This document shows, piece by piece, positions 22,271 through 33,758 of a stretch of DNA of 64,000 nucleotides; within the stretch, counting starts at the first letter, position 1, and each line of letters starts with the position of its first letter. Source of the stretch: Muscardinus avellanarius (taxonomy: Eukaryota; Chordata; Mammalia; Rodentia; Gliridae). The stretch covers positions 130,427,650 to 130,491,649 of the forward strand of contig OY726557.1 in NCBI GenBank assembly GCA_963383645.1, given 5' to 3'. The notes under the pieces were generated by a model. That model ran no database searches. It was not told the origin of the DNA and was given only the letters and a program-made list of their open reading frames with translations. The position numbers and the translations under genes are program-made.

Positions 22271-22802
22271 TCTTTTTTTTTTTTTTTTTTGGCAGTACTA
22301 GGGATGGAACCCAAAGGCATTCTACCTCCAATCTACACCCCCAGTCCCATTTTTTTTAAATTTATGGATTTATTTCTTGTGGGTCTGGGGGTGGAACCCA
22401 GGGGCATTCTACCTCCAATCTACACACCCAGTCCCATTTTTTTGTTTTTTTTAAATTTATGGATTTATTTCTTGTAGGTCTGAGGGTGGAACCCAGGGGC
22501 ATTCGACCTCCAAGCTACACCCTTTGCCCTATTTTTGTGTTCTTTATTTTGAAACAGGGTCACTCACTAAGTTGCAGAGGACCTCACTAAGTAGCTGAAG
22601 CTGTCCCAGAACCACGATGCTCCATTCTCAGCCTCCCAAATGCTGGGATTACAAGCGTGGGCTACCACGCCTGGCTAGTCTTTTTTATTTTTTGCAACAG
22701 AGTCTCACTGAATTGCAGTAGCTGAGGCTGGCCAAGAACCTGGATCCTACTGTCTCAGCCTCCCAAATGCTAGGATTACAAGCATGCGCCACCACACCCA
22801 GT
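22271..22802 (-). mobile_element. SINE cluster with tandemly duplicated ID halves
   Basis: ID halves at 22290-22345, 22377-22437 and 22474-22530 precede one left monomer (to 22676), followed by a second left monomer at 22688-22802. The stretch from about 22345 to 22437 is repeated next to itself (tttatggatttatttcttgt, ggtggaacccaggggcattc, tcccattttttt). A local tandem duplication of about 93 bases multiplied the ID half. Confidence 0.75.
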
Positions 22803-22970
22803 TTATCTGAATACTTTTTATATCTGGGGTTTGAGTGGGAAATCCAGTTTGGGTTCAGAAGCATGACCAGTGGAGACACATGGTCTAGCCCTAAACATAA
22901 GAAAGGTTTTGTTTTCAGCCAGAGAAACCCAGAGCTTTATGAAACAGAAACAGGAATCATTTTTAAATTA

Positions 22971-23550
22971 GCCTGGTGCAGTGACACAAGCCTGTAATCC
23001 TAGTACTTGGGAGTCTGAAAAAGGAGGATCACAGGTTCCAGGTCAGCCTCAGCAACCCACAGAGGCCCTCAGCAACTTAGCAAGACCCTGTTACAAAGTA
23101 AAAAAATAAAGGGGGGGGGCTGGGAAGTAAAAAATAGGTCCAAGGGGGTGTGGTGATGCAGGCCTGTAATCCCATTACTTGAGAGGCTGAGACAGGAACA
23201 ACAAAGTTCAGCCAGCCTCAGCAATTTAGTGAGGCTCTCAGCTTCTTAGCCAGACTCTGTTTCCAAATAAAAAATAAAATAGAGCTGGGAGAGTAGCTCA
23301 AAGGTAGAATGCCCCTAGGTTCTTTCTCCAGCATCAAGAGGAGGAGGAGGAAGAGGAGGAGGAAGAGAAGGAGGAGGAAGAGGAGGTGGAAGAGGAGGAG
23401 GAGGCAGAGAAGGAAAGAGGAGAAAGAGGAGAACAAAGAAAAAGAAAATGAAAGAAAGAAAAGAGAGAGGAAAAGAAAAACAAAATAAGAAATAAAGCTG
23501 AGGGTGTCCCTCAGAGATAGGATACCTCCTGGGCTCAATCCCCAGTAGGA
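22971..23550 (+). mobile_element. B1-dID SINE split by a second SINE and a purine tract
   Basis: The outer left monomer is at 22971-23130. The inner complete dimer is at 23143-23335, and its tail became a purine-only (GGA/GAAA) tract at 23336-23490. The outer ID half (gctgagggtgtccctcagag) is at 23493-23550. Confidence 0.8.
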
Positions 23551-24475
23551 AACAAAAATTTTAAAAAAATTTTAAATAGGCAGGCCTCTCTCCTAAAAGT
23601 CACAGAAATGGCCTTTCCATTCGCATTCTCATCTGCACCTGACGTTTCCCTTCCTCCTCTCCCCCCAACATTTCCGTATAGCCTCACCCAGGGCTCTGTT
23701 TAGCTCAAGTGGCATGGCCTTCTAAACGAAAAAGCCTACAGCATTTCACCTGTACTTATACAGCTCTTTTAACAGGTAGTGTGGCTTACTATTCATAAGA
23801 AATGTGTGCGGGGTTTTTGTTGTTGTTGGTTTTGCTTTTTCCAGTTCACTTTGTTTTCTGGAGAATCCGGGTTTTGTGACTGCAAAGGTATCAAATAATA
23901 ACAGGGTCCCAGGGCCACTCCAGATTTACCTCTTGATGACCCAGGTTTTCCTGGCCTGATAATGATGTTGCCACCCCTTGTTGCTATAGTTTCTAGAAAA
24001 GATATGGGATAGATATGAAAATTTTATTGAATATGGCCCCTTGGCTTTACAAGGGGCGTGGTGGTGCCAAAGATAAACAGAGGGTGAGGCAGTTTCTCTG
24101 ATTATACCTTCCTTGTTCTGGTATCGTAGAGGCCAAGCACTCAATTTCCTCCTTTCTAAAGGGCTTAGATTTTCTCCCACTTCCGTGGAGAGTGGAAACA
24201 GTACCATTAGTTATTATCCTCAAACCACACAGTTCGAGTGTATTTGGTGAGTTCGTTACCTTTCTAGTGGATGCTGCTTGTGGTGGCCAGCATGAAGCTG
24301 CTGAATCACACATGTGGCACCAGTTATCCAACCCGGGGGTCTCCTCCGATACGTCCTTGGTTATGACATGCTGGCTTCATCTTGGCTAATGTTACTCTGA
24401 GACAGAATATGGAGAGAAAAGAAGTACAAAGGGAGACTTCAGCTTCTAACCTCCTCACCACTTTAAGATAACGTG
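23551..24475. other. Non-repetitive sequence, no gene recognised
   Basis: About 0.9 kb without recognisable repeats. Open frames up to 94 codons occur on both strands but show no known motif. Confidence 0.5.
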
Positions 24476-24952
24476 GAGCTGGGTGTGGAGTGCATGTTTG
24501 AAATCCCAGGACTTGAGGGGCTAAGAGGGAGGATTGGAGGCTCGCGGCCAGCCTCAGGAACTTAGTGAGCCCCTCCACAACTTAGTGAGACCCTATTTCA
24601 AAATGAAAAACAGAAGCCGGGCAAGGCGGCGCATACTTGTAATCCCAGCATTTGGGAGGCTGAGACAGAAGGATCACAGTTCACGGACAGCCTTGGCTAC
24701 TACTTAGTGAGGCCCTTTGCAACTCAGTGAGACCCTATTTCAAAATAAAGAATAAAGCCGGGTGTGGTGGCGCATGCTTGTAATCCCCGTGCTTGGGAGG
24801 CAGAGACAGGAGGATCGCGCAGGTTCGAAGCCAGCCGCGCTGGCTTAAGAGACCTTGTTTCCAAATAAAAATATAAAATAGGGAGTGTAGCCTGGATGTA
24901 GAAGAGTTTCCAGGAACCCTAGTACCACTGAAAAAAAAAGAAAAGAAAAGAA

Positions 24953-24992
<40 letters not shown>

Positions 24993-25200
24993 GACAGGAA
25001 GAGAGAAAGGAAGAAAGGAAGAAAACAAGAAAGAAAGAGAGAGAAAAAAAAAGTAGGGCTGGGAATGTAGCTCAGAGTTAGAATGCCCCTAGGTTCCATT
25101 CCCAGTACCAAAAAAAAAAAAAAAAAAATGGAAAGAAAAGAAAAACAGAAAAAATAATGTAGCTCAGAGACTACCCTCTGGGTTCCATTCCTAATACTAC
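24476..25200 (+). mobile_element. Three-level nested B1-dID SINEs
   Basis: Left monomers at 24476-24615 and 24616-24756 are followed by a complete short young dimer at 24757-24935 with an (AAAG)n tail to 25050. Two leftover ID halves then follow in the order expected for nesting: 25052-25110 (middle element) and 25147-25200 (outermost element). Confidence 0.85.
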
Positions 25201-25227
25201 AAATAAATTAATAAACAAATGAATGAA

Positions 25228-25229
25228 CA

Positions 25230-25262
<33 letters not shown>

Positions 25263-25272
25263 AAGAAAGAAA

Positions 25273-25324
<52 letters not shown>

Positions 25325-25343
25325 GAGAAAGAAAGAAAGAAAG
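25228..25343. repeat. (GAAA)n / (GA)n microsatellite
   Basis: About 29 tetranucleotide units with a GA core, the tail of the outer SINE of the preceding nest. Confidence 0.95.
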
Positions 25344-25382
25344 TTGGCTGCCGTGCTTTTTTGGGTTTTGTTTTGGTTTTTG

Positions 25383-25578
25383 TGATATTGGGGATTGAAC
25401 CCAGAGGCATTCTACCTCTGAGCTACATCCTCAGACCTATTTTATTTTATTTTCGAATAGAGTATCACTAGGCTGATGAGAGCCTCACTACTTGGCTGAG
25501 GCTGCCCTTAAACCAGTAATCCTCCTGTCTCAGCCTCCCAAGTACTGGGATTACTGGCCTGCACCACCATGCCCCTCT
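25383..25578 (-). mobile_element. B1-dID SINE, diverged
   Basis: Complete minus-strand older dimer (tattggggattgaacccaga to caccaccatgcccctc). Confidence 0.85.
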
Positions 25579-26285
25579 GGCTGCCACACTTAATTATTCA
25601 AAAACAGATGTTACCTACATTGGGTATAATCAAAGGATTATCTCTTGTCCTCAAATGCTTTTGTTTGTTGAAAACGAGTGAGGGCAGTTTTGTCTATGTA
25701 AAGCCACTCCCAGAGCCAAAGTCCCTGTTACTGCAAAGCTCCTCAGCTGCAGTTAAGAGACTTGAAGTCTTTAGCATTTCATCAACAAACAGATACTTAT
25801 GTTGACACATTTTGGATCTGTATTTTTTTCTACATTCAGGTCAGAAAACAAACACTAGATTATTCACAATACTAGACCACACCGGATTTGAACAGTTCAA
25901 GATGGAAGGTCAGTGTTATAACCCACCCTTCATTTGAGCTCTCAGCTTCCACACTTGTAACCAGCCAGCCCTCTACCCAAATTTTCTTGGAGCTACAAAC
26001 AAAGAGATCATTGACATTTCAGTTGCCCTTGTTTCTTTTACCCATTCTCTTATACAAAACATTAGAAAGCCACACAAGACATTCTTGGAGGCTTGAAGGG
26101 AAGAAAAAACACAGATCAGCCACCTGTATTTTGATTGGAATCACACTGAAGTTACCAAGGTGTGCTGCAACCTTCCCCCTGCCAGCATGGAGATGCTACG
26201 AGCCATTACCAATATCTTTCTGGCAGTCGAGGGCTAATGGGGCTTTACAGCATGCAAAGTGGTTTCTGTAAACAGCACTGTGAAA
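25579..26285. other. Non-repetitive sequence, no gene recognised
   Basis: Contains a 127-codon plus-strand frame at 25888-26271 with no recognisable domain; judged chance. It ends at the left edge of duplicated block copy 2. Confidence 0.45.
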
Positions 26286-27172
26286 GAAGAACCGTGTTTT
26301 CATTTCATAAGCGAGGTAACTGAAGCAGAGGCATTGTTTCTGGTCCAGAATTATCCAATTACCCAATGGAAGAGCCAGGACTCCAACCGGAATTTCTTCC
26401 AGAATACTACAGCTCCTACGAGGGTGTGTTTGTTGTTTGCTTGCTTGCTAATATTTGTTTAATTTTGTGATGGAGGATTGTGGTTTGTTTCTCCTGAACA
26501 TCTACTTAATATATTCTCTGACGTGAACTCTTAAAACCTATGTTTAGAGTTACTTCTTGGGCCTTTGCATGCCCATCTTTGTTCAGTGTGATCGTAGAAA
26601 TATTTTAGAGAAGGGTATGGCCTTAATGATGATCAAGCTCTGTCTTCTTGTTTTTCAAAGAAGAAAACTAGGTTCAGGGAAAAAGTAGGTAAGTAGTCAT
26701 GTTGCTTCCCCAAATCTATTTCATTAAAGAAATACTAAAGAATTAGATAAGCCGGGTATGGTGGCACACTTGTAATCCCAGTATTTGGGAGGCAGGAGGA
26801 TCGTGGTTTTGAGGATAGCCTCAGCTACTTAGTGATGCCCTTTGCAACTCAGTGAGACCTTGTTTAAAAATAAAGAATTAAAAATAGGGCTGGGGGTATA
26901 GATTGGGGGTAGAATGCCTCTGGGTTTTATCCCTAGTACCACAAAAAAAAAAAAAAAGAATTAGCTAAAGTCTGGGTTTCCTATGTTCAGACTATAGCTT
27001 TTTGAGCATGTAGTCCCTAGATAATATAAATCAAGTGACCTGTTTTGATTTACTCTAATGGTTTGAGGTCTGCTACAGCAAGCCATAGCTTACTCGAATC
27101 CCAGACTCCAATATAGATACTCTTTGACTTGAGAGGGGGTTGTTTCCTGATAAACACATCATAAATTAAAAA
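26286..27172. repeat. Duplicated block, copy 2
   Basis: Same-orientation match to 17997-18972 about 8.3 kb away. Here the left flank is ordinary sequence (gtaaacagcactgtgaaaga), not L1. This copy keeps about 50 bases missing from copy 1, so it may be the ancestral site. Contains an antisense MIR (26297-26424) and the SINE at 26752. Confidence 0.88.
26752..26957 (+). mobile_element. B1-dID SINE (shared with copy 1 of the block)
   Basis: Complete dimer with poly(A) tail, the counterpart of the SINE at 18460. Confidence 0.88.
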
Positions 27173-27194
27173 CATGATAAGTTTAAAAAAAAGT

Positions 27195-27478
27195 TTCTGC
27201 ACGCAATCCCTGAACATCCTATCTTAGCAACACAGACACGGAAGCACGTGCGCTGTTGCCCCTAGCTATCGCATGGCTGAATGGGAGCTGCGATTTGTCG
27301 CTGCCCAGCATCAAAAGAGAGGCTAAGGCTGCATACAGATGGCTAGCCCAGGAGAAGTCTGAAATTCACAAACTAAAGTACAGTTTCTACTGGCTGCACA
27401 TGGCTTCCACACCATCACAAAAGTGAAAGAAACCCAACGTTGGACCATTGCAAATCAGGGGCCATCTGTACCTCCAGA
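27195..27478. mobile_element. Tigger-like DNA transposon fossil
   Basis: Resembles one end of a Tigger (TcMar) non-autonomous element: 'gtacagtttctactg', 'tcacaaaagtgaaag', 'ggggccatctgtacc'. The element at 57594 shows the same end reversed. The subfamily name is not claimed. Confidence 0.55.
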
Positions 27479-27499
27479 CCCTTCTGTTTTGTGTTCTGT

Positions 27500-27812
27500 G
27501 ATGGAAAGAGTCTGCTTGACTGGCCTCCTATGTGATTCCTAGCACAGTTCCCATTAGTAGGCACTCAACAAAATGTGTTGAATAGCTGGGCGTGGTGGTG
27601 CACACCTGTAATCCCCACGCTTGGGAGGCTGAGACAGGAGGATAGCACAGGTTCGAAGTCAGCCTCAGCTGGCTTAACAGACCCTGTTTCCAAATAAAAT
27701 ATAAAATAGGTCTGGGAGTACAGCCCGGAGGTAGAAGGCCCCTGGTTCCATCCCCAATACCACCAAAAAAAAAAAAAATGTGTTGAATATGTGTTAAACA
27801 TTTGAACAAGTA
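27500..27812 (+). mobile_element. L2 3' end, split by a SINE
   Basis: The L2-type ending (cctagcacagttcccattag, taggcactcaacaaaatgtg) runs to 27583 and continues at 27773-27812 after the SINE. Confidence 0.55.
27584..27779 (+). mobile_element. B1-dID SINE with target-site duplication
   Basis: Complete dimer flanked by aaaatgtgttgaata on both sides (ending near 27585 and 27790). Confidence 0.92.
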
Positions 27813-28050
27813 AGAGATGGCATTATCATTTCATTCTGCTACGTGTAATGGAAGACCTTTTGAAGGTGGCTTCAACAAGTAAGAAGTTTGTTTTTCTCAG
27901 AGAAGTACAAGTCTGGATGCCAGGGAGTCAGGGCTGGGATGGGCACTGCAGATGGTGAATGTGCTCCCTCTCCCTGCACCACTGTTCTTACCATTCCTGG
28001 CTCACTGAGGTGCCTCCTCCTCTGTATCCCAGCAGCAAGAAGAGCAGGAA

Positions 28051-28256
28051 GCCGGGCATGGTGGCACACGCTTGTAATCCCAGTACTTGGGAGGCGGAGG
28101 CAGGAGGATCACAGTTCGAGGACAGCCTCAGCTGTCTAGTGAGGCCCTCTACAACTTAGTGAGACCCTGTTTCAAAATAAAGAATAAAAAATAGTGCTGC
28201 TGGGGTATAGTTCAGAGGTAGAATGCCCCTGGGTTCAATCCCTGGTGCCACCAAAA
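28051..28256 (+). mobile_element. B1-dID SINE
   Basis: Complete dimer (gccgggcatggtggcacacg to tcaatccctggtgccacc); its tail became the following microsatellite. Confidence 0.9.
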
Positions 28257-28357
28257 AAAGGAAGAAAGAAAGAGAGAGAAAAGGAAGGAAAGCAGGAAGG
28301 TAGGAAGGAAGGCAGGAAGGCAGGAAGGCAGGAAGGCAGGAAGGCAGGAAGGCAGGA

Positions 28358-28397
<40 letters not shown>

Positions 28398-28433
28398 AGG
28401 AAGGAAGGAAGGAAGGAAGGAAGGAAGGAAGGA
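28257..28433. repeat. (GGAA)n/(GGCA)n compound microsatellite
   Basis: About 44 tetranucleotide units passing through GGAA, alternating GGAAGGCA, pure GGCA and back to GGAA. This gives open frames on both strands that are not genes. Confidence 0.95.
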
Positions 28434-28459
28434 TATGCCAGCTGCTGAGTCTGTCCTTT

Positions 28460-28672
28460 TTTTATTTTTGGTGTTGGGGATTGAACCCAGAGGCATTTTA
28501 ACCTCTGAGCTACATCTCCAACCCCTTTTATTTATTTATTTAATTTGGAAAACAGGACCTTACCAAGTTGCTGAGAGCCTCACAAAGTTGCTAAGGCTGG
28601 CTTCGAACCTGCAATCCTCCTGTCTCAGCCTCCCAAGTACTGGGATTACAAGCATGTGTCACCATACCCCCT
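28460..28672 (-). mobile_element. B1-dID SINE, diverged
   Basis: Complete minus-strand older dimer (gttggggattgaacccagag to atgtgtcaccatacccc). Confidence 0.85.
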
Positions 28673-29423
28673 GAATCTGCCCTATTCGATAATGAATAAT
28701 AATAGCTTTCCTGGTAGCTTCGCCCAGTAGAAATCTTCTATTTTATGGGCCTGCCACGTCACATAGCCACTCCAACTGCAAGGGAACCTGGGAAAAGTCT
28801 AGTGCTTTACTTGGACATGTTGCCAGCACAACAAAACAGGAGCTCTGTCAACAGAAGGTGAAAAAATGATACTGGGCAGCCAGCAGTGTCAACCCTACTA
28901 GGCTTTATGACTCGTAGACTCTGTTTCTAAGTGGGTTGTTCTTCTTTGGTTCAGTTTCACTTTGTAGGTTTTTTACGTGTTTTACAAAAAAAAAGTAATA
29001 AAGAATACAAGTCTGGGAGAACTTTTGAAAATTGTAGCTTTTGAAGCCTACCCCAAGAAATACTGATAATAGTAGTTCCCCATCCACAAAGGAAAAAGAA
29101 AAGCACATCGTGGGCAGAACTCATGATGAAACAAAACCAGTCATGGCTGAGTTGTGACAGAGAGGAACAGGAAGCAGCTGGGGTCTCGTGGTTCCCCCCA
29201 GGGCGTGCCCCAGTGACCTGAAGACCTCCCAACAGGCACCATTATAGAGTTCACCACTCCCAGTAGCACAATCCTGGGGGCAAGGCTTTCATACATGGGC
29301 ATCTAGGAACATTAGGGGACAGTTCAGATCCAGATGATAGCAGAAGAGTAAGTGTAACCTAGAATTCAAAATTGGAACTTTATTTTTAAAATTTTTATTA
29401 ATTTATTAATTTATTTATTCTAT
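28673..29423. other. Non-repetitive sequence, no gene recognised
   Basis: No recognisable repeat, exon or RNA gene; short open frames only. Confidence 0.5.
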
Positions 29424-29620
29424 AGTACTAGGGATTGAACCCAGAGGCATTCTGTCTCCAAGCTATACCCCCAGCACTGTTATTTTATTCTTTATTTTGA
29501 AACAGGGTCTCTAAGTTGCAGAAGGCCTCACTAGCTGAGGCTGGCTTCGAACCTGCGTGATCCTCCTGCCTCAGCCTCCCAAGTACTGGGATTACAAGTA
29601 TGTACCACCACTACCAGTCC
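29424..29620 (-). mobile_element. B1-dID SINE
   Basis: Complete minus-strand dimer (gtactagggattgaacccag to tgtaccaccactaccagtcc). Confidence 0.85.
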
Positions 29621-29732
29621 ACAATGTGTGTTTCTTTAAAAGAGAATATTGAGAAAATATTTTCCTAATATGTCCAGAGAATGTCTTGACTATAGAATTT
29701 CAGAAAGAATTTCTGTCTTTAATGGTAAACCT

Positions 29733-29903
29733 CCAGCTGGGCTTGATGGCTCAAGCCTGTAATCCCAGGACTAGGGAAGCTAAGACAGAAAGATCACAGG
29801 TTTGAGGCCCACCTCAGCAATTTAACAAGACCCTTTTTCAAAACAAAAAATAAGACAGGGGTTTAGCACAGAGGTAAAACGCCCCTGGGTTCAGTCCCTT
29901 GGA
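29733..29903 (+). mobile_element. B1-dID SINE, diverged
   Basis: Older dimer (cagctgggcttgatggctca to gggttcagtccctt) without a clear tail. Confidence 0.8.
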
Positions 29904-30584
29904 AGGTCTGAAACGAGCAGGATTCTAAGTAGATTTAGATGAAAACTTCATGTCACCCTACTAAATACATAATTATCTTAGGTTCCCATAAAATGTCCCT
30001 ATCTCCTTCATCATCAGCCACAGTCCTGTCGGAGTCTCTTCTGTCCTTGGCACCCACAGCTCAGCTACTGCCCTTCAACTACAGCCCTTCAACTACAGCC
30101 CTCTGCTTCCTCCCACTTTCTTGGAGCCACACCTTGTCTTTGATCTATTGTGCTGTGTTTTTCTGCCCCTCCCCTCTACCATTATCTGCCATCTAGTATA
30201 TTTTATACACAGCTCAGTGCTGTCCTTTCAGAATACCTACCCTGCTAATCATGAAGACACCTTTCAGACTTCACTGGGATTCAGGATGAAAGTTCTTCTC
30301 TCCTGGGTGTTCCTGAGACCACTCTTGTTTTGGTCTCACTGGGGCTGTTTATTTTATATGGAGGTTCTAAAACAACAACTTAACTATGGCGTAGAACAGT
30401 GGTCTGTGGACTCATGCTTCTTGGTCATTACCGCTAGCAATAGAACTTGCGCTCTCAATGATACAAAGTCCTGCCTGAGAACAACACGGCAGAAACCAAA
30501 GAATGGCTTGATGACAACAATGTATACTACCCCCAAAAAATATCTATATCCATTTCAACTTGAAAATTATTTCCCTTAAAATCT
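29904..30584. other. Non-repetitive sequence, no gene recognised
   Basis: A 152-codon frame at 30121-30579 has no recognisable domain and no supporting features. It includes a short direct repeat (cccttcaactacagcccttc). Confidence 0.45.
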
Positions 30585-30629
30585 CAGCCTCCCAAGTACT
30601 GGGATTACAAACCCGCACCACCACACCCG
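30585..30629 (-). mobile_element. SINE left-monomer stub
   Basis: Only the end of a minus-strand left monomer (ctcagcctcccaagtactgg to ccaccacacccgg). Confidence 0.7.
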
Positions 30630-30646
30630 GTTCGAGTCTGGTTTTA

Positions 30647-30662
30647 TTTTTATTTATTTATT

Positions 30663-30697
<35 letters not shown>

Positions 30698-30880
30698 TTG
30701 GTGGTACTGGGGTTCCTGGAAACCCTTCTACATCCAGGCTACACTCCCAGACCTAATTTTATACTTTTTTATTTGGAAACAAGGTCTCTTAAGCCAGAGC
30801 GGCTGGTTTCAAACCTGCGCGATGCTCCTGTCTCCACCCCCCAAGCGCGGGGATTACAAGCGTGTGCCACCACGCCCGGC
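30647..30880 (-). mobile_element. B1-dID SINE, young, 17-base target-site duplication
   Basis: (TTTA)n tail at 30648-30699, then a complete short-type dimer to gccaccacgcccggc. gttcgagtctggtttta occurs exactly on both sides (30630-30646 and 30880-30896). Confidence 0.93.
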
Positions 30881-30896
30881 GTTCGAGTCTGGTTTT

Positions 30897-31434
30897 AGAT
30901 GAGCGACAACTATCCTGTGAGTTTAGCATATGGCACAAGAAGCCACTTTGGTAGGGAGGGACGATGGCTGGTTCAGTTAGGGACATGTTGACTTTGAAGT
31001 GACTAACAAACATCTATGTGTTTGTTTGTGTCTGTCCATTCAGCAATTTGTGGAGTGTGTGAGTCTGAAACTCAGGGATGAGGTCAGGGCTAAAGAAAAA
31101 AAGGTATGTAAGTAAGTCATCAGCATGCAGGTGGTACTTGATCTATGGCTACATTCTTGCAGGAGAAATGGAAATGGAAGTAGATCGTGCACACCGCAAG
31201 GAGGGCTGCTAAGGGAAGAGGAAGGCCGAGCACACGCCTTGCCCACTGATGGCAGTGCTGAACAACTCCCCTCAAAGAGATGGGAAAGGAAGGGAGGGAG
31301 GAGTGGAGAAAGGGATCTGTACGAAGAATGGAAGATGACAGAGAGCCCAAGCTTTAGAGAAATGCTTCTTATTGATATCTTGGAAATGGACTTGATGACA
31401 TCGGAGAGATATTGTCCTGAATCTCTAGCAAAAG

Positions 31435-31436
<2 letters not shown>
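30897..31436. other. Non-repetitive sequence, no gene recognised
   Basis: A 130-codon plus-strand frame (31125-31517) runs into a (TG)n repeat and a SINE, so it is not coding as read. Confidence 0.45.
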
Positions 31437-31486
<50 letters not shown>

Positions 31487-31675
31487 GGGAAGGGAACCCA
31501 GGACATTCTACCTCTGAGCTATACCTTCAGCCCTACTTTTTATTCTTTATTTTGAAACGGGGTCTGACTGAGTTGCAAAGGGCCTAAGTAGCTGAGGCTG
31601 TCCGCAAACTGAGATCCTCCTGTCTTGGCCTCCCAAATGCTGGAATTATAAGCATGCACCACCACACCCAGTTAA
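31437..31675 (-). mobile_element. B1-dID SINE with (TG)n tail
   Basis: (TG)n of about 22 units at 31437-31481, read as (CA)n tail on the minus strand. A complete dimer follows (gttactgggaagggaaccca to caccaccacacccag). Confidence 0.88.
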
Positions 31676-31687
31676 TCCTTTGTTATT

Positions 31688-31821
31688 GTTTATTTTGAAA
31701 CAGAATCTCACTAAGTTGGTGCAAACCTTGCTAAATTGCTGAGGCTGGCAGTGAACCTGAAATCCTTCTGCTCAGCCTCCCAAATATTAGGATTTCTGGT
31801 GTATGCCAACATGCCCGGCTC
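31688..31821 (-). mobile_element. B1-dID SINE left monomer
   Basis: Left monomer only (gaaacagaatctcactaagt to catgcccggct), the likely outer partner of the preceding SINE. Confidence 0.8.
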
Positions 31822-32103
31822 CAGAAAAAGAATTCTGAACTAAATGCATTCTCTGGCTTAGCTGAATGGGAAATGGTATTAATTACTGAAATATATGTAA
31901 CTTCATTCTCCTGGATGCCTGAAAAAATAAGTGAACCTTTCAATTCCAGAAATGCTCTTCCCACTTTAATGCATGCTGAGGTGGTGCACGCCTTGGCCTG
32001 CATCCCATTCTCCCCTCACCATAGCTGAACTTGCCCTAATTTCTGTATTTCATTTTCATAGTAGAAAGGGCCATAGAAAATTGTTCTCTCAAGCTGCCCA
32101 CTT

Positions 32104-32218
32104 AAAAAGAAGTCCCTGAGAGATTATGTGTCTTGCTCAAGGCCAAAGAGCTCCGGAGTTCATAGCAGAACTCAGGCTAAAAACCAAATCTTCTGGCTCA
32201 GAGGTCATTGCTCTTTTT
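32104..32218 (-). mobile_element. MIR SINE fossil
   Basis: Antisense MIR core: gtgtcttgctcaaggccaaa, then cagaactcaggctaaaaacc. Confidence 0.65.
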
Positions 32219-32572
32219 AGATAGTGACAGAATTCAGAATTTAGAATTTTTTAGATAGTGACCGAATTTAGAACAGAATTTAGCCCAGATTTGTTCTCAG
32301 TCTTCAATTTAGGGTCCCAGTAAGAATGCTTAACTCTCATGATAGTTCGAAAGAAACCAGAATGAAGGGCCCAGATCCAACACCACTTACTTTTCAAGGC
32401 TTCCTTGGATTTTCCTGTGAGAATGACTCACTTTATAATCTGTGTGCCCACAGATTGCTAGCAGTTTACGACAGGATATGCAGCCTTTCACAATTATACA
32501 GCTCTCTAACTAGGCTGTAAATTTCTATTATTACCTTGGAATATAGCAAAACCTAGTAGTTAATTGGCTTGT

Positions 32573-32576
<4 letters not shown>

Positions 32577-32627
<51 letters not shown>
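32577..32627. repeat. (GA)n microsatellite
   Basis: About 25 GA units. No SINE tail is recognisable next to it, unlike most microsatellites here. Confidence 0.95.
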
Positions 32628-32629
<2 letters not shown>

Positions 32630-33404
32630 CAAGGTTGCGGCCATCTTGTACTTAGATAATTGTGCTCTTATTTATGCTAGTAAGGTTCCATACCATGGTG
32701 AAGTCATGCCCAAACAAGGCTCAACCTCTTCTTCTGGTCTTACACCTTCTGACTGCATTGTTCCTAAGAACCACCTATAGCGGAAATAGCAATCATGGTA
32801 ATCCCTGTCAAATTTTACAGAGGGGATGTCTTCAAACCTAATTGGGCTCTCAGGTTACTACAGAGCACGAATTTTCCTTGGCTGACCTTCAGGACCGTGA
32901 GCACAGTCACATCACCCTGTGAACAAGAGAGAGCTTTCAACATTGTACCCTGGGCTTCCCTGAATGCTATTACTAAGCATCTCATAGGACAGGAAAAGGT
33001 AGTAGCCTTGCAATTTGTAAAAAGCAAAAAGTTGAGTCAGAGGAAGTTGACTGTGTTTCAAAGTACACTCAGACAGAAGCCATCCGAGTATTCCTGCTGG
33101 AAAGGACAGACTTAGAAAGCACAGAAACCACGTTCTGCAGCAAAATAATACGCCATGATCATCACATAACCTACTTCACTACGGTCCAGACACATACCCC
33201 ATTCCTATTAAAATCTTATACTCAGCCTCTGCCGTCTCCAGGATTGGTAGGTGTCAACTAGTAATCTTTTCCCTCTGTGGGGTGAACTACTCAAAAGCAA
33301 AGGATAGCAACCTTATTTCAGCAAATATACTTCTTTTAAGAGAAAAATCCAGGTCTCCCCAACCCCACCCTTGGCATAGAGCACTAAATTAGAGAGAAAA
33401 CACA
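32628..33404. other. Non-repetitive sequence, no gene recognised
   Basis: Contains a 106-codon plus-strand frame (32795-33115) with no known motif and a 70-codon frame opposite it. Nothing else supports a gene. Confidence 0.45.
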
Positions 33405-33490
33405 GGGCTGGAGTATAGTTCAGAGGTAGAGCACTTGCCTGGCATGCGTGAAGCCCTGGGTTCAAGCCCTAATGCCAAAAGGAAAAAAGA
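33405..33490 (+). mobile_element. ID SINE monomer
   Basis: Free ID element: gggctggagtatagttcaga (A box), gagcacttgcctggcatgcg, ctgggttcaagccctaatgc (B box), A-rich tail. No left monomer. Confidence 0.85.
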
Positions 33491-33528
33491 GAGAGAGAAA
33501 GACTCATACTTATAAAATACATATTCTG

Positions 33529-33741
33529 AGCTGGGCGTGGTGGTGCATGTTTGTAATCCCAGTACTTGGGAGGATGAGACAGGATGATCAGCAGTTTTGA
33601 AACTAGCCTCAGATACTTAGTGAGGCTCTCAGCAACTTAGTGGACCCTGTTTCCAAATAAAATAAGTCTATAAGTATAGCCAGGAGGTAGAAAGCCTCTG
33701 AGTTCTATCCCCAGTACTACAAAAATAAATAAATAAATAAA
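33529..33741 (+). mobile_element. B1-dID SINE with 17-base target-site duplication
   Basis: Complete dimer flanked by exact copies of ataaaatacatattctg (33512-33528 and 33742-33758). Confidence 0.93.
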
Positions 33742-33758
33742 ATAAAATACATATTCTG

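Noticed and set aside
25888..26271. 127-codon frame left of the duplicated block
   Set aside because: No domain recognised and composition like surrounding non-coding DNA; could only be revived by conservation or RNA evidence.
28257..28433. CRISPR-like or functional repeat array
   Set aside because: Pure tetranucleotide microsatellite with no spacers, in a mammalian genome.
32795..33115. 106-codon frame in unique sequence
   Set aside because: No motif, no flanking splice or promoter evidence, and an overlapping frame on the other strand.
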